Of a stretch of DNA of 55,059 nucleotides, positions 20,342-31,022 are shown one piece after another. The stretch lies in the NCBI RefSeq assembly GCF_000262045.1, contig NZ_AJVF01000014.1, positions 1 through 55,059 of the forward strand, given 5' to 3'. The DNA is from Bacillus siamensis KCTC 13613. GTDB taxonomy: Bacteria > Bacillota > Bacilli > Bacillales > Bacillaceae. The notes under the pieces were generated by a model. The model was not told where the DNA came from and searched no databases. It was given only the letters and a program-made list of their open reading frames with translations. Position numbers and translations under genes: made by a program. Every line of letters begins with the position of its first letter. The stretch's first letter is position 1.

Positions 20342-20352
20342 ATCTCAGAAAA

Positions 20353-20382
20353 GTGGTTCCGGTCTCCGGAATCACTTTTTTT
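20353..20382 (+). terminator. Terminator after ridA
   Basis: GTGGTTCCGG / CCGGAATCAC with a TCT loop (one G-T pair), then seven T. Confidence 0.9.
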
Positions 20383-20465
20383 ATGCAGTATATGATCCCC
20401 CGATATGGTTTATCACCTAATTGTGTATGTATATCCTATATTTTCAAAAAAACTTTTTGAAATAT

Positions 20466-20492
20466 GCAGGAATTTAAAAAGAATCGTGGAAT
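20466..20492 (+). promoter_or_regulatory. Sigma-H promoter of spoVG
   Basis: GCAGGAATT at 20466-20474 and GGAAT at 20488-20492 match the sigma-H pattern AGGANNT and GAAT. The stretch upstream (20395-20460) is AT-rich, as in B. subtilis, where AbrB binds and represses. Confidence 0.75.
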
Positions 20493-20536
20493 TGTTAGAC
20501 TAATGCTTTTATATAGGGAAAAGGTGGTGAACTACT

Positions 20537-20830
20537 GTGGAAGTTACTGACGTAAGATTACGCCGCGTGAATACCGATGGTCGCATGAGAGCGATTGCAT
20601 CCATCACGCTGGATCACGAATTTGTCGTACATGATATTCGTGTGATTGATGGAAACAATGGTCTTTTCGTTGCGATGCCGAGTAAACGCACCCCTGATGG
20701 AGAATTCCGCGATATTGCTCATCCTATTAATTCCAGCACGCGGGGCAAGATCCAGGATGCTGTTTTAAATGAGTATCATCGTTTGGGTGATTCTGAAGCA
20801 TTAGAATATGAAGAAGCTGGGGCTTCTTAA
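20537..20830 (+). CDS. spoVG: SpoVG, RNA-binding regulatory protein
   Basis: SpoVG is made early in stationary phase under sigma-H and affects septation and cortex formation; in other Firmicutes its orthologues bind nucleic acid and control virulence genes. The 97-residue protein begins [19 protein letters not shown] and is highly conserved. The start is GTG at 20537 with AAGGTGGTGA upstream. It is the classic sigma-H/AbrB reporter gene, and its repressor gene abrB lies 11 kb upstream in this window. A compound terminator follows. Confidence 0.97.
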   Translation: MEVTDVRLRRVNTDGRMRAIASITLDHEFVVHDIRVIDGNNGLFVAMPSKRTPDGEFRDIAHPINSSTRGKIQDAVLNEYHRLGDSEALEYEEAGAS

Positions 20831-20844
20831 ACATAACAAAATGT

Positions 20845-20895
20845 AAGGACTGCTGATAAAGGCTGACACAAGGCCTTTTCCGGCAGTCCTTTTTT
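20845..20895 (+). terminator. Long two-part terminator after spoVG
   Basis: AAGGACTGC / GCAGTCCTT form the outer stem and AAAGGC / GCCTTTT form an inner stem. A T run follows. Confidence 0.9.
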
Positions 20896-20957
20896 AAATC
20901 TGATTTTTCAGTAATAAAGCGATTACATAGAAAATTCTTGCACTTTTTGATGTCTTC

Positions 20958-20986
20958 TTGAAATCAACAGCTATTTAGGATATATT
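20958..20986 (+). promoter_or_regulatory. Sigma-A promoter of glmU-prs
   Basis: TTGAAA at 20958-20963, 17 bases, TATATT at 20981-20986. Each hexamer has one difference from consensus. Confidence 0.7.
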
Positions 20987-21021
20987 TTTCTATGGATAAA
21001 AGGGATATTGGAGGCCATTAA

Positions 21022-22392
21022 ATGGATAAGCGGTTTGCAGTGATTTTAGCTGCCGGAAAAGGAACGAGAATGAAATCTAAGCTTTATAAGGTCCTTCATC
21101 CGGTATGCGGAAAGCCTATGGTAGAGCACGTCGCAGACGAGGCTCTGAAATTATCTTTAGCGAAGCTTGTCACCATCGTAGGACATGGCGCCGAAGATGT
21201 GAAAAAGCAGCTCGGACAGAAAAGCGATTACGCTCTCCAAGCAGAACAGCTCGGTACGGCTCATGCAGTCAAGCAGGCAAAACCATTTCTTCACGGAGAG
21301 AAAGGTGTCACGATCGTTATTTGCGGCGATACACCGCTTCTGACGGCGGAGACGATGGAAGCCATGCTGAATGAACATACAAACAAAGGCGCAAAAGCCA
21401 CGGTGTTAACGGCCGTTGCCGACGATCCCGCCGGATACGGAAGAATCATCCGGGGAGAAGACGGCGCCGTTCAAAAAATCGTGGAGCATAAGGATGCTTC
21501 GGAGCAAGAACGTCTTGTGAAAGAAATCAACACGGGAACGTACTGTTTTGATAACGAGGCTCTTTTTCGTGTCATCGAACAGGTTTCGAATGAAAATGCC
21601 CAAGGCGAGTATTACCTGCCGGATGTAATCGAAATCCTCAAAGACGAAGGCGAAACTGTTGCCGCTTACCAGACTGGTAACTTCCAAGAGACGCTCGGAG
21701 TGAATGATAGAGTCGCTCTTTCTCAGGCTGAAATGTATATGAAAGAGCGTATTAACAAACGGCATATGCAAAACGGAGTCACTTTAATCGATCCGATGAA
21801 TACGTACATCTCACCTGACGCACGTATCGGACAAGATACAGTTATTTATCCCGGAACTGTGTTAAAGGGACAAGCTGAAATCGGCGATGAATGTGTCATC
21901 GGCCCTCACACTGAGATAGAGGACAGCTCGATCGGCAGCCGCACTGTGATTAAACAATCCGTTGTCAATCGGAGCAAAGTTGGGAATGATGTAAATATCG
22001 GTCCTTTTGCTCACATCAGACCTGATTCCGCAATCGGCAATGAAGTGAAGATCGGAAACTTTGTGGAAATCAAGAAAACACAATTCGGCGACCGAAGCAA
22101 AGCATCTCATTTAAGCTATATCGGTGATGCCGAAGTGGGCACGGACGTCAATCTCGGGTGCGGCTCCATCACGGTCAATTATGATGGGAAGAACAAATAT
22201 TTAACCAAAATTGAAGACGGCGCGTTTATTGGCTGCAACTCCAATCTGGTCGCTCCTGTCACAGTGGGAGAAGGCGCATACGTCGCTGCGGGCTCAACCG
22301 TAACTGAAGATGTGCCGGGCGAAGCGCTTGCCATTGCCAGAGCAAGACAAGTAAATAAAGAAGATTATGTGAAAAATATTCATAAAAAATAA
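21022..22392 (+). CDS. glmU: Bifunctional N-acetylglucosamine-1-phosphate uridyltransferase / glucosamine-1-phosphate acetyltransferase
   Basis: GlmU (GcaD) makes UDP-GlcNAc, the precursor of peptidoglycan and teichoic acids. The 456-residue protein has the nucleotidyltransferase loop [11 protein letters not shown] at residues 8-18, ICGDTPLL near residue 100, and a C-terminal left-handed beta-helix from about residue 250 with hexapeptide repeats (for example [23 protein letters not shown]-type). ATTGGAGG is the ribosome site. The prs gene follows after 21 bases, so wall-precursor and PRPP synthesis are co-transcribed. Confidence 0.97.
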   Translation: MDKRFAVILAAGKGTRMKSKLYKVLHPVCGKPMVEHVADEALKLSLAKLVTIVGHGAEDVKKQLGQKSDYALQAEQLGTAHAVKQAKPFLHGEKGVTIVICGDTPLLTAETMEAMLNEHTNKGAKATVLTAVADDPAGYGRIIRGEDGAVQKIVEHKDASEQERLVKEINTGTYCFDNEALFRVIEQVSNENAQGEYYLPDVIEILKDEGETVAAYQTGNFQETLGVNDRVALSQAEMYMKERINKRHMQNGVTLIDPMNTYISPDARIGQDTVIYPGTVLKGQAEIGDECVIGPHTEIEDSSIGSRTVIKQSVVNRSKVGNDVNIGPFAHIRPDSAIGNEVKIGNFVEIKKTQFGDRSKASHLSYIGDAEVGTDVNLGCGSITVNYDGKNKYLTKIEDGAFIGCNSNLVAPVTVGEGAYVAAGSTVTEDVPGEALAIARARQVNKEDYVKNIHKK

Positions 22393-22413
22393 TCCTAAAA
22401 TCGGAGGTTTACC

Positions 22414-23367
22414 ATGTCTAACGAATACGGAGATAAGAATTTAAAGATTTTTTCTTTGAATTCAAATCCAGAACTTGCAAAAGAAATCGCGGATAATGTA
22501 GGAGTTCAATTAGGAAAGTGCTCTGTTACAAGATTCAGTGACGGAGAGGTCCAGATCAACATAGAAGAAAGTATTCGCGGCTGTGATTGCTATATCATTC
22601 AGTCTACAAGTGCGCCGGTCAACGAGCACATCATGGAATTGCTGATTATGGTGGACGCTTTAAAGCGCGCTTCCGCGAAAACAATCAACATTGTGATTCC
22701 GTACTACGGTTATGCGCGCCAGGACAGAAAAGCAAGATCACGTGAACCGATCACGGCAAAACTTTTTGCAAACCTGCTTGAAACAGCGGGTGCGACACGC
22801 GTGATCGCGCTTGATTTACACGCGCCGCAAATTCAAGGTTTCTTTGATATTCCGATTGACCACTTAATGGGTGTTCCGATTTTAGGCCATTACTTTGAAG
22901 GTAAAGACTTGAAAGATATCGTCATTGTTTCTCCTGACCACGGCGGTGTGACGCGCGCCCGCAAACTTGCGGACCGTCTGAAAGCGCCGATCGCGATTAT
23001 CGACAAACGCCGTCCTAGACCGAATGAGGTGGAGGTGATGAACATCGTCGGTAACGTGGAAGGAAAAACTGCGATTCTGATTGATGATATTATTGATACC
23101 GCCGGCACAATCACACTTGCCGCAAACGCGCTGGTTGAAAACGGAGCCGCGGAAGTGTATGCATGCTGTACGCATCCTGTATTGTCAGGCCCTGCGGTTG
23201 AGCGGATCAACAACTCTAAAATCAAGGAGCTTGTCGTAACAAACAGCATTAAGCTTCCTGAAGAGAAAAAAATCGAACGCTTTAAGCAGCTTTCTGTCGG
23301 ACCGCTTCTGGCTGAAGCGATTATCCGTGTTCACGAGAAACAATCTGTCAGCTATTTATTCAGCTAA
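22414..23367 (+). CDS. prs: Ribose-phosphate pyrophosphokinase (PRPP synthetase)
   Basis: Prs makes PRPP from ribose-5-phosphate and ATP for nucleotide, His, Trp and NAD synthesis. The 317-residue protein shows [16 protein letters not shown] near residue 104, the metal-binding [14 protein letters not shown] near residue 136, [12 protein letters not shown] near 172 and the PRPP loop [10 protein letters not shown] near residue 228. CGGAGGTTTACC precedes the ATG. PRPP is also the signal read by PurR. The gene ends 15 bases before the sigma-B promoter of ctc. Confidence 0.97.
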   Translation: MSNEYGDKNLKIFSLNSNPELAKEIADNVGVQLGKCSVTRFSDGEVQINIEESIRGCDCYIIQSTSAPVNEHIMELLIMVDALKRASAKTINIVIPYYGYARQDRKARSREPITAKLFANLLETAGATRVIALDLHAPQIQGFFDIPIDHLMGVPILGHYFEGKDLKDIVIVSPDHGGVTRARKLADRLKAPIAIIDKRRPRPNEVEVMNIVGNVEGKTAILIDDIIDTAGTITLAANALVENGAAEVYACCTHPVLSGPAVERINNSKIKELVVTNSIKLPEEKKIERFKQLSVGPLLAEAIIRVHEKQSVSYLFS

Positions 23368-23381
23368 ACCGAAACTTTAAG

Positions 23382-23407
23382 GTTTAAATCCCAGTTATTG
23401 TGGGTAT
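23382..23407 (+). promoter_or_regulatory. Sigma-B promoter of ctc
   Basis: GTTTAA at 23382-23387, 14 bases, GGGTAT at 23402-23407 match the sigma-B consensus GTTTAA and GGGWAW. ctc is the classic general-stress gene. Confidence 0.9.
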
Positions 23408-23451
23408 TGTTCTAATAGGACGATAAAACGATAATTAGGATGGTGCTGAAT

Positions 23452-24060
23452 ATGGCAACTTTAAAAGCAAATGAAAGAACAGATTTTAAACGTTCGACGC
23501 TTCGGAAAATCCGTCATTCAGGACATGTTCCAGGGATTATATACGGGAAAGAAACAACGAACACGGCTGTCTCTTTAGACAGTGTCGAATTGCTTAAAAC
23601 ATTGCGGGACGAAGGAAAAAACACGATTATCACAATTGATGTCAACGGAAATCAGCAATCGGTTATGGTGACAGATCTTCAGACAGACCCGCTCAAAAAC
23701 GAATTGACGCACGCCGATTTTCAAGTCGTGAATATGAGTGAGGAGCTGGAGGCGGAAGTGCCGATTCAGCTGACGGGAGAGGCGAAAGGAGTCAAAGACG
23801 GAGGCGTCATCCAGCAGCCGCTGCATGAGCTTTCGATCAAGGCTAAGCCGAAGGACATCCCTCAGACAATCAATGTTGATATTTCCGGGCTTGAAATGAA
23901 TGATGTGCTGACCATCGCAGATCTGACTGCCGACGGCAATTATACATTTACAAACGATCCGGAAGAAGTCGTGGCTTCCATCCTTCCTCCTAAGCAGGAA
24001 GCATTCGAAGAAGATGCAGAACCATCTCCTGAGGAAGAGCCCGAAGGAGAAAATCAATAA
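23452..24060 (+). CDS. ctc: General stress protein Ctc (ribosomal protein L25 family)
   Basis: Ctc binds 5S rRNA in the ribosome and is induced by heat, salt and other stresses through sigma-B. The 202-residue protein has an N-terminal L25 domain (about 1-90: RKIRHSGHVPGIIYGKE) and a C-terminal TL5 domain (about 95-185), ending in a very acidic tail rich in Glu and Pro. I chose the ATG at 23452, with AGGATGGTG just upstream; the ATG at 23440 lies inside that site. It sits between prs and pth with its own terminator. Confidence 0.95.
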   Translation: MATLKANERTDFKRSTLRKIRHSGHVPGIIYGKETTNTAVSLDSVELLKTLRDEGKNTIITIDVNGNQQSVMVTDLQTDPLKNELTHADFQVVNMSEELEAEVPIQLTGEAKGVKDGGVIQQPLHELSIKAKPKDIPQTINVDISGLEMNDVLTIADLTADGNYTFTNDPEEVVASILPPKQEAFEEDAEPSPEEEPEGENQ

Positions 24061-24067
24061 GCGCTTT

Positions 24068-24098
24068 AAGACGTAACCCGCCCGAGGTTACGTCTTTT
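24068..24098 (+). terminator. Terminator after ctc
   Basis: AAGACGTAACC / GGTTACGTCTT is a perfect 11-bp stem with a 7-base loop and four T. Confidence 0.9.
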
Positions 24099-24144
24099 GT
24101 GCTAGAATGAGAAGAATTACAGCGATGTTGAGGGAGGATTTACG

Positions 24145-24711
24145 ATGCTTGTGATTGCCGGTCTGGGTAACCCGGGAAAAACCTACGAGAACACGAGACA
24201 TAATGTCGGCTTTATGGCCATTGACGAGCTTTCTAAAGAATGGAATATTGAATTGAATAAAACGAAATTCAACGGACTTTACGGAATCGGTTTTGTTTCC
24301 GGAAAAAAAGTTCTACTTGTTAAACCGCTTACATATATGAATTTATCAGGGGAATGTTTGCGGCCGCTATTGGATTATTATGATGCCGATCATGAAGATT
24401 TGAAAGTCATATACGATGACCTGGATCTTCCGACGGGGAAAATCAGGCTCCGGACGAAGGGGAGCGCAGGCGGACACAACGGAATTAAATCGCTTATTCA
24501 GCACCTCGGAACCCCTGAATTTGACCGGGTCAGAATCGGAATCGGCCGTCCCGTCAACGGGATGAAAGTCGTTGATTATGTGCTGGGCGCTTTTACGAAA
24601 GATGAAGCGCCGCATATCAATGATGCCGTCTCAAAAACCGTAAAAGCCTGCGAAGCTTCCTTGACGAAACCATTTTTAGAAGTTATGAACGAATTTAATG
24701 CAAATGTATAA
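24145..24711 (+). CDS. pth: Peptidyl-tRNA hydrolase
   Basis: Pth (SpoVC) recycles peptidyl-tRNA released from stalled ribosomes by cutting the ester bond. The 188-residue protein has [19 protein letters not shown] at residues 6-24, which contains the catalytic histidine (H20), and [11 protein letters not shown] near residue 110. In B. subtilis the spoVC mutation blocks spore coat formation. GAGGGAGGATTTACG is the ribosome site. The candidate sigma-F promoter of fin overlaps its stop codon. Confidence 0.96.
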   Translation: MLVIAGLGNPGKTYENTRHNVGFMAIDELSKEWNIELNKTKFNGLYGIGFVSGKKVLLVKPLTYMNLSGECLRPLLDYYDADHEDLKVIYDDLDLPTGKIRLRTKGSAGGHNGIKSLIQHLGTPEFDRVRIGIGRPVNGMKVVDYVLGAFTKDEAPHINDAVSKTVKACEASLTKPFLEVMNEFNANV

Positions 24712-24735
24712 GATAAATAATGGGAGACCATACTA
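24706..24735 (+). promoter_or_regulatory. Candidate sigma-F promoter of fin
   Basis: GTATA at 24706-24710, 15 bases, GACCATACTA at 24726-24735 matches 8 of 10 positions of GGNRANANTW. fin is a forespore sigma-F (and sigma-G) gene in B. subtilis. Confidence 0.5.
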
Positions 24736-24772
24736 GGGAAAAATGATTTTTTCACATCAGGAGGTCCAATGT

Positions 24773-25003
24773 ATGGCTTTGCATTATTTCTGCCGCCACT
24801 GCGGTTTTAAGGTAGGGAGCCTGGAGTATTCGTCGGTGCCGACACAGTCACTTGGATTTCAGCACTTAACAAATGAGGAAAGAAACGATATGATTTCATA
24901 TAAAGACAATGGAGATGTCCATGTTCTTACAATTTGTGAAGACTGCCAAGAAGCGCTGGAACGCAATCCGCACTACCATGAACACAACACATTTATTCAA
25001 TAA
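24773..25003 (+). CDS. fin: Anti-sigma-F factor Fin (YabK)
   Basis: Fin is a 76-residue zinc-binding protein that inhibits sigma-F and so helps the forespore switch from sigma-F to sigma-G. Two CxxC motifs are visible (C7/C10 and C55/C58). I chose the ATG at 24773, seven bases after AGGAGGT; the frame is open upstream, but that would include the ribosome site. It lies between pth and mfd with a terminator after it. Together with csfB it makes two zinc anti-sigma genes in this window. Confidence 0.94.
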   Translation: MALHYFCRHCGFKVGSLEYSSVPTQSLGFQHLTNEERNDMISYKDNGDVHVLTICEDCQEALERNPHYHEHNTFIQ

Positions 25004-25006
25004 TGA

Positions 25007-25039
25007 GCTTTGGTGTAGATTCTAGACCAAAGCGTTTTT
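25007..25039 (+). terminator. Terminator after fin
   Basis: GCTTTGGT / ACCAAAGC with an 11-base loop that can itself pair (TAGA/TCTA), then G and five T. Confidence 0.85.
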
Positions 25040-25073
25040 CTGTTCTTGCAGAAAATAGAGAGGAGGGGCCCAT

Positions 25074-28000
25074 ATGGACAATATTCAAACCTTTATTAAA
25101 GAAAGCGATGATTTTAAATCCATTGTTAACGGTTTACATGAGGGGCTGAAGGAACAGCTGCTTGCGGGTCTGTCAGGTTCTGCGCGTTCTGTTTTTACCT
25201 CCGCCCTTGCACAGGAAACGAAAAAGCCGATTTTCTTTATCACTCATAATTTATATCAGGCCCAAAAAGTGACGGAAGATCTGACGGCGCTTCTCGGGGA
25301 TCAATCTGTTTTTTTATACCCCGTAAATGAATTGATTTCTTCAGAAATTGCGGTGGCGAGTCCTGAACTGCGCGCTCAGCGGCTTGATGTCATTAATAGA
25401 TTAACAAACGGAGAAGCGCCGGTCGTAGTGGCACCCGTTGCAGCACTGAGAAGAATGCTTCCGCCGAAAGAACTGTGGAAAAGCAGCCAAATCACCATAT
25501 CACTCGGAGACGATATAGAACAGGATCAGCTGTCTGCACGCCTTGTAGAGGTGGGGTATGAGCGTTCCGATATGGTTTCTGCACCCGGTGAATTCAGTAT
25601 TCGCGGCGGAATAATCGACATTTATCCGCTGACGTCAGAACATCCGGTGCGGATTGAACTGTTTGATACGGAGGTCGACTCCATCAGAAGCTTCAACTCT
25701 GATGACCAGAGATCAATTGAGACGCTAAAAACGGTGGCCATCGGACCGGCGAAGGAACTGATCATCCGGGCGGAAGAAAAAGCCCGCGCGATGGAAAGGC
25801 TCGATAAAGGGCTTGCCGACAGTCTGAAGAAGCTGAAGCAGGACAAACAAAAGGAAATGCTTCATATCAATATCTCACATGATAAAGAACGGTTATCAAC
25901 GGGACAGACTGATCAGGAACTTGTGAAGTATCTCTCGTACTTTTACGAAAAGCCTGCTAGTTTGCTAGATTATACACCGTCAGACACCTTGTTATTGTTA
26001 GACGAAGTTAGCCGGATTCATGAAATGGAGGATCAGCTCCAAAAAGAAGAAGCCGAATTCATGACAAGTCTGCTGGAAGAAGGAAAAATTCTGCATGACA
26101 TCAATTTATCCTTCAGCTTTCAGGAGATGATGGCCGAGAAGCGGCGTCCTGCCATTTACTTTTCATTATTTTTGCGTCATGTTCAGCATACAAGCCCTCA
26201 AAATATCGTGAATGTGACAAGCCGGCAGATGCAGAGTTTTCATGGGCAGATGAATGTGCTCGCCAGTGAAATGGAGCGCTTTAAGAAATCAAACTTCACC
26301 GTCGTCTTTTTAGGCGCAAATAAGGACAGAACCGACAGATTGGCGTCCGTGCTGGCTGATTACGAAATTGAAGCCGCCAAAACGGACAGCTCCAAAGCGC
26401 TTGTACAAGGACAGGTCTATGTCATGGAAGGCGAGCTGCAATCCGGTTTTGAACTGCCGCTGATGAAGCTGGCCGTCATTACGGAGGAAGAGCTGTTCAA
26501 AAACCGAATCAAGAAGAAGCCGAGAAAGCAGAAGCTGACAAATGCTGAACGGATCAAAAGCTACTCTGAGCTTCAAGTCGGTGACTATGTCGTCCACGTC
26601 AACCACGGGATCGGTAAGTATTTGGGGATCGAGACACTTGAAATCAAGGGCATTCATAAAGATTACCTCAACATTCATTACCAGGGCAGTGATAAGCTGT
26701 ACGTCCCGGTAGAACAAATCGACCAGGTGCAAAAGTACGTCGGCTCTGAAGGAAAAGAACCGAAGCTTTATAAACTGGGCGGCAGTGAATGGAAACGGGT
26801 GAAGAAAAAAGTTGAAAACTCCGTTCAGGATATTGCCGATGATCTGATTAAGCTTTATGCGGAACGCGAAGCAAGCAAAGGCTATGCGTTCTCGCCGGAT
26901 CATGAAATGCAGCGTCAGTTCGAGTCTGCTTTCCCTTATCAGGAAACAGATGATCAGCTCCGATCCATTCAGGAAATTAAAAAGGATATGGAAAGAGAAC
27001 GCCCGATGGACCGTTTGCTTTGCGGAGATGTCGGTTACGGGAAGACGGAGGTAGCCATCCGTGCGGCCTTTAAAGCGATCGCCGACGGAAAACAGGTCGC
27101 GCTCCTTGTGCCGACGACCATACTCGCACAGCAGCATTATGAAACCATTACGGAGCGTTTCCAAGACTATCCGATTAACATCGGTCTTCTCAGCCGATTC
27201 AGAACGAGAAAAGAATCTAATGAAACGCTCAAAGGTCTGAAAAACGGAACAGTAGATATCGTGATCGGAACCCACAGGCTCTTATCTAAAGATGTCGTCT
27301 ATAAAGATCTCGGCTTGCTCATCATCGACGAAGAGCAGCGCTTCGGTGTTACGCATAAGGAAAAAATCAAACAGATCAAAGCCAATGTCGATGTGCTGAC
27401 TCTGACGGCGACGCCGATTCCGCGTACGCTTCATATGTCCATGCTCGGTGTGCGGGACTTATCTGTTATTGAAACGCCGCCGGAAAACCGTTTCCCTGTC
27501 CAGACATATGTCGTGGAATACAACGGCGCGCTTGTACGAGAAGCCATCGAAAGAGAACTGGCGCGCGGAGGACAGGTATATTTCTTGTACAACCGCGTGG
27601 ATGATATCGAGCGGAAGGCTGACGAAATTTCCATGCTTGTTCCCGATGCGAAGGTGGCATACGCCCACGGAAAAATGACCGAAAATGAATTGGAAAGCGT
27701 CATGCTTAATTTTCTGGAAGGGGAATCAGATGTCCTCGTCAGCACGACCATTATTGAGACAGGCGTAGATATACCGAACGTCAATACCTTGATCGTGTTT
27801 GACGGAGACAAAATGGGACTGTCTCAGCTGTATCAGCTGAGAGGACGGGTCGGCCGCTCCAATCGTGTCGCGTACGCGTATTTTACGTACCGCAGAGACA
27901 AAGTGCTTACTGAGGTGGCGGAAAAACGGCTGCAGGCGATTAAAGAATTTACCGAGCTGGGATCAGGGTTTAAAATTGCCATGCGTGACTTGACGATCAG

Positions 28001-28607
28001 GGGAGCGGGGAACCTTCTCGGCGCCCAGCAGCACGGTTTCATCGACTCGGTCGGTTTTGACCTGTATTCGCAAATGCTCAAAGAAGCCATTGAAGAGCGT
28101 AAAGGCGATACGCCGAAAAGCGAACAGTTTGAGACAGAAATCGATATCGAGCTTGATGCATATATTCCTGAAAACTATATACAAGACGGCAAGCAAAAAA
28201 TCGACATGTATAAACGTTTCAGATCAATCGCTACAATTGAGGAGAAAAATGAGCTTCAAGATGAAATCATCGACAGGTTCGGCAGCTATCCTAAAGAGGT
28301 TGAATGGCTGTTTACAGTTGCTGAGATGAAAGTGTACGGCAAATATGAACGCGTCGAACTCATCAAGCAGGATAAGGACGCGGTCAGATTCACTATTTCG
28401 GAAGAGGCCAGCTCCCAGATTGACGGCCAGAAATTGTTTGAACTCGGCAATAAATACGGCCGGCAGATCGGACTGGGAATGGAAGGGAAAAAACTGAAAA
28501 TCTCAGTGCAGACGAAAGGCCGCAAAACCGAAGAGTGGCTGGAGACCGTACTCGGCATGCTGAAAGGCCTTCAAGATGTGAAGAAAGAAACAATCGCGTC
28601 CTCATAA
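25074..28607 (+). CDS. mfd: Transcription-repair coupling factor Mfd
   Basis: Mfd removes RNA polymerase stalled at DNA damage and recruits UvrA. The 1177-residue protein has the usual order: a UvrB-like module without helicase motifs (about 1-330), an RNA polymerase interaction domain (about 490-560, with [20 protein letters not shown]), and a RecG-like translocase. The Walker A motif is [16 protein letters not shown] near residue 650, and the DEEQRFGV box follows near residue 750. The C-terminal domain covers about 1020-1160. GAGAGGAGGGG stands before the ATG. Full length, no defect seen. Confidence 0.97.
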   Translation: MDNIQTFIKESDDFKSIVNGLHEGLKEQLLAGLSGSARSVFTSALAQETKKPIFFITHNLYQAQKVTEDLTALLGDQSVFLYPVNELISSEIAVASPELRAQRLDVINRLTNGEAPVVVAPVAALRRMLPPKELWKSSQITISLGDDIEQDQLSARLVEVGYERSDMVSAPGEFSIRGGIIDIYPLTSEHPVRIELFDTEVDSIRSFNSDDQRSIETLKTVAIGPAKELIIRAEEKARAMERLDKGLADSLKKLKQDKQKEMLHINISHDKERLSTGQTDQELVKYLSYFYEKPASLLDYTPSDTLLLLDEVSRIHEMEDQLQKEEAEFMTSLLEEGKILHDINLSFSFQEMMAEKRRPAIYFSLFLRHVQHTSPQNIVNVTSRQMQSFHGQMNVLASEMERFKKSNFTVVFLGANKDRTDRLASVLADYEIEAAKTDSSKALVQGQVYVMEGELQSGFELPLMKLAVITEEELFKNRIKKKPRKQKLTNAERIKSYSELQVGDYVVHVNHGIGKYLGIETLEIKGIHKDYLNIHYQGSDKLYVPVEQIDQVQKYVGSEGKEPKLYKLGGSEWKRVKKKVENSVQDIADDLIKLYAEREASKGYAFSPDHEMQRQFESAFPYQETDDQLRSIQEIKKDMERERPMDRLLCGDVGYGKTEVAIRAAFKAIADGKQVALLVPTTILAQQHYETITERFQDYPINIGLLSRFRTRKESNETLKGLKNGTVDIVIGTHRLLSKDVVYKDLGLLIIDEEQRFGVTHKEKIKQIKANVDVLTLTATPIPRTLHMSMLGVRDLSVIETPPENRFPVQTYVVEYNGALVREAIERELARGGQVYFLYNRVDDIERKADEISMLVPDAKVAYAHGKMTENELESVMLNFLEGESDVLVSTTIIETGVDIPNVNTLIVFDGDKMGLSQLYQLRGRVGRSNRVAYAYFTYRRDKVLTEVAEKRLQAIKEFTELGSGFKIAMRDLTIRGAGNLLGAQQHGFIDSVGFDLYSQMLKEAIEERKGDTPKSEQFETEIDIELDAYIPENYIQDGKQKIDMYKRFRSIATIEEKNELQDEIIDRFGSYPKEVEWLFTVAEMKVYGKYERVELIKQDKDAVRFTISEEASSQIDGQKLFELGNKYGRQIGLGMEGKKLKISVQTKGRKTEEWLETVLGMLKGLQDVKKETIASS

Positions 28608-28625
28608 AAATTGTTACTCTCTGGT

Positions 28626-28654
28626 GTATATTACATTTGATGTGACGGATACTA
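28626..28654 (+). promoter_or_regulatory. Candidate sigma-G promoter of spoVT
   Basis: GTATA at 28626-28630, 17 bases, GATACTA at 28648-28654 differs from the sigma-G pattern CATNNTA in one position. spoVT is a forespore sigma-G gene. Confidence 0.6.
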
Positions 28655-28743
28655 ATTTCAAGCGAGTGGCGGAAGCTACATAAAGTAAAGAGCTTTAGTA
28701 CTTTCCCTTAAATATCATCACATGAAAGAGAGGCACCAGAGAG

Positions 28744-29280
28744 ATGAAAGCTACAGGTATTGTACGTCGTATTGATGATCTAGGACGGGTCGTCATCCCT
28801 AAGGAAATTCGGAGAACACTGCGAATCAGGGAAGGAGACCCGCTTGAAATATTCGTTGACCGCGACGGAGAAGTTATATTAAAAAAATATTCTCCTATCA
28901 GTGAGCTTGGCGATTTTGCGAAAGAATATGCGGATGCATTGTATGACAGTCTCGGTCATTCCGTTTTGATTTGCGACCGTGACGTGTATATTGCCGTTTC
29001 GGGCAGCTCCAAAAAAGAATTTCTGAATAAATCCATCAGCGATTTGCTTGAAAAAACGATGGACCAGCGCAGCTCGGTGCTGGAAAATGACGTAAAATCC
29101 GCACAGCTTGTTAATGACATTGATGAAGACATGAGCTCCTATACAATCGCTCCTATCGTGGCGAATGGCGATCCTATCGGTGCCGTGGTCATTTTTTCTA
29201 AAGAACAGGCACTTGGAGAGGTAGAACACAAAGCGGTAGAAACGGCAGCCAGCTTTTTGGCGAGACAAATGGAACAGTAG
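28744..29280 (+). CDS. spoVT: Forespore transcription regulator SpoVT
   Basis: SpoVT fine-tunes sigma-G genes in the forespore, activating some and repressing others. The 178-residue protein has an AbrB-type DNA-binding domain at residues 1-50 (MKATGIVRRIDDLGRVVIPKEIRR) joined to a GAF domain (about 56-178). The N-terminal domain is closely related to AbrB, 19 kb upstream. AGAGAGGCACCAGAGAG is the ribosome region. It is a single-gene unit closed by a terminator. Confidence 0.97.
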   Translation: MKATGIVRRIDDLGRVVIPKEIRRTLRIREGDPLEIFVDRDGEVILKKYSPISELGDFAKEYADALYDSLGHSVLICDRDVYIAVSGSSKKEFLNKSISDLLEKTMDQRSSVLENDVKSAQLVNDIDEDMSSYTIAPIVANGDPIGAVVIFSKEQALGEVEHKAVETAASFLARQMEQ

Positions 29281-29312
29281 GTCTTATTACCATTATTGAA
29301 ATAAGAAACGGG

Positions 29313-29347
29313 GAAAGAACAGCTCTTAAACAAGTGCTGTTCTTTTT
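29313..29347 (+). terminator. Terminator after spoVT
   Basis: GAAAGAACAGC / GCTGTTCTTTTT form the stem around a 12-base loop, with T at the end. Confidence 0.88.
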
Positions 29348-29384
29348 CATATGTGCTCACTATCGGTTCGGCCGTTAGGATTGT

Positions 29385-29393
29385 GATATAATA
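29385..29393 (+). promoter_or_regulatory. Candidate extended -10 promoter of yabM
   Basis: TGATATAAT carries a perfect -10 with the TGn extension. The -35 region is poor. Confidence 0.45.
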
Positions 29394-29441
29394 AGCTCGT
29401 TTTATAGACGTAATTTTTTAGCGGCTGGAAGGAGCTTTTGG

Positions 29442-31022
29442 ATGAACGATTCAGTTGGCGTCAAACGGCAATCGGCATGGAAAGGTGCTTTTGTGCTTGT
29501 TGTTGCGGGCATCGTGACAAAGATATTAAGCGCCGTGTACAGAGTTCCTTTTCAGAATATTGTCGGTGACGTCGGATTCTATATTTATCAGCAGGTGTAT
29601 CCATTTTTAGGCATCGCGGTCATGCTTTCAACATCCGGATTTCCGGTGATCATCTCAAAATTAATGAACGATTATAGCAATCATAAACAAAAAATAATGA
29701 AAATTTCCGCCCTTTATGTCACGGCGGCCGGACTTATACTGTTTGTGCTCATGTATGCCGGCGCGGCGCCGTTGGCCGGTTTTATGGGTGACGCCCGCCT
29801 TGAACTGCTGATACGGGTAGCGGCGTTCGCTTTTATACTGTTTCCGTTTACGGCGGTTTTTCGGGGGTATTTTCAGGGCGTGCATGATATGATGCCGTCA
29901 GCCTTATCCCAGATCACCGAACAGCTTCTCCGTGTGGCGGTGCTTCTCGGTTTATCTTTCTGGCTTTTGAAAAGCGGCCGTTCATTATATGCGGCAGGTG
30001 CGGGGGCAGCCTCGGGATCAATTGCCGGAAGCTTGGCGGCTCTTTGCGTATTGGCCTTATTCTGGTACAAGCGGGAAGACAAGAAGACAGACATCGGACA
30101 AATCGAAACAGGTATCATTGTAAAAAAGCTGCTGCTTTATTCAGTCACTATCTGTATCAGCAGTGTATTCATGCTTTTGATTCAGCTCGTAGACGCCTTA
30201 AACTTATATTCACTGCTGTCAGACGGAACAAAGAGCCATGCTGCGAAACAGCTGAAAGGCATATATGACCGCGGGCAGCCGCTTCTTCAGCTGGGAACTG
30301 TGTTTGCCGTCAGTATCGCCGCATCTCTTGTTCCTTCCATTTCAAAAGCGGTGCATGGGAACAAGCCGTTTATCATAAAAGAGAAAGCGACCTCTGCCGT
30401 TAAGCTCTGCCTTGCGGTAGGGATCGGCGCATCGGCCGGACTTTTTTGCATTTTAGAGCCGGTGAACATCATGCTTTTCCAAAACAGTGAGGGGACGCAG
30501 ACCTTACAAATATTCAGCTTATCTATCTTTTTTGCTTCGATTGCGCTTACGGCAGCCGCGATCCTGCAAGGCGCGGGACATACCGTCTTCCCCGCCGTGT
30601 CCGTCTTGGCGGGAGGGGTGCTGAAATGGGTGCTGAATGTTTGGCTGGTCCCGGACTGGGGTATTACAGGAGCGGCGCTGGCGACCGTCTTGGCATTTGC
30701 CGCAGTTGCGTGCCTGAATCTGCAGAGAATTTGGTCGAAGGGCTGGCTGACGAATATCGGCGGCATGATTGCCCGTTTGTGCTGGTGCACTCTGCTGATG
30801 GCTTCTTTTCTGCTCGTGTATACGAAGCTTTGGCAGTTATTCGTTCCCGTCAGCAGAACCGGAGCAGTATGTGAGAGTCTGTCTGCGTCAGTCCTCGGGG
30901 GGCTTTTGTTTATTTATTGTATGATGAGAATGAAGATATTTACGGACGAAGAGCTGAGCAGCCTTCCTTTCGGCAATGCTTTAAGCAAATTGAAAAAGAG
31001 GAGAGAAAAACATGGCAGGTAA
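29442..31022 (+). CDS. yabM: YabM, polysaccharide flippase family (SpoVB/MurJ-like) membrane protein
   Basis: The 526-residue integral membrane protein has many hydrophobic segments, starting near residue 15 and continuing to about residue 505, typical of the MOP exporter fold. The family includes SpoVB and MurJ-type lipid II flippases; YabM itself is a less-studied paralogue in B. subtilis. The charged C-terminus ([13 protein letters not shown]) is cytosolic. GGAAGGAGC is the ribosome site. It overlaps yabN by 11 bases, so the two are coupled. The substrate is not known. Confidence 0.88.
   Translation: MNDSVGVKRQSAWKGAFVLVVAGIVTKILSAVYRVPFQNIVGDVGFYIYQQVYPFLGIAVMLSTSGFPVIISKLMNDYSNHKQKIMKISALYVTAAGLILFVLMYAGAAPLAGFMGDARLELLIRVAAFAFILFPFTAVFRGYFQGVHDMMPSALSQITEQLLRVAVLLGLSFWLLKSGRSLYAAGAGAASGSIAGSLAALCVLALFWYKREDKKTDIGQIETGIIVKKLLLYSVTICISSVFMLLIQLVDALNLYSLLSDGTKSHAAKQLKGIYDRGQPLLQLGTVFAVSIAASLVPSISKAVHGNKPFIIKEKATSAVKLCLAVGIGASAGLFCILEPVNIMLFQNSEGTQTLQIFSLSIFFASIALTAAAILQGAGHTVFPAVSVLAGGVLKWVLNVWLVPDWGITGAALATVLAFAAVACLNLQRIWSKGWLTNIGGMIARLCWCTLLMASFLLVYTKLWQLFVPVSRTGAVCESLSASVLGGLLFIYCMMRMKIFTDEELSSLPFGNALSKLKKRREKHGR

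Noticed and set aside
26310..27275. 321-codon open frame on the - strand inside mfd
   Set aside because: It lies wholly within the mfd coding sequence, has no ribosome site at its start, and reads as low-complexity hydrophobic and basic sequence typical of an antisense shadow.
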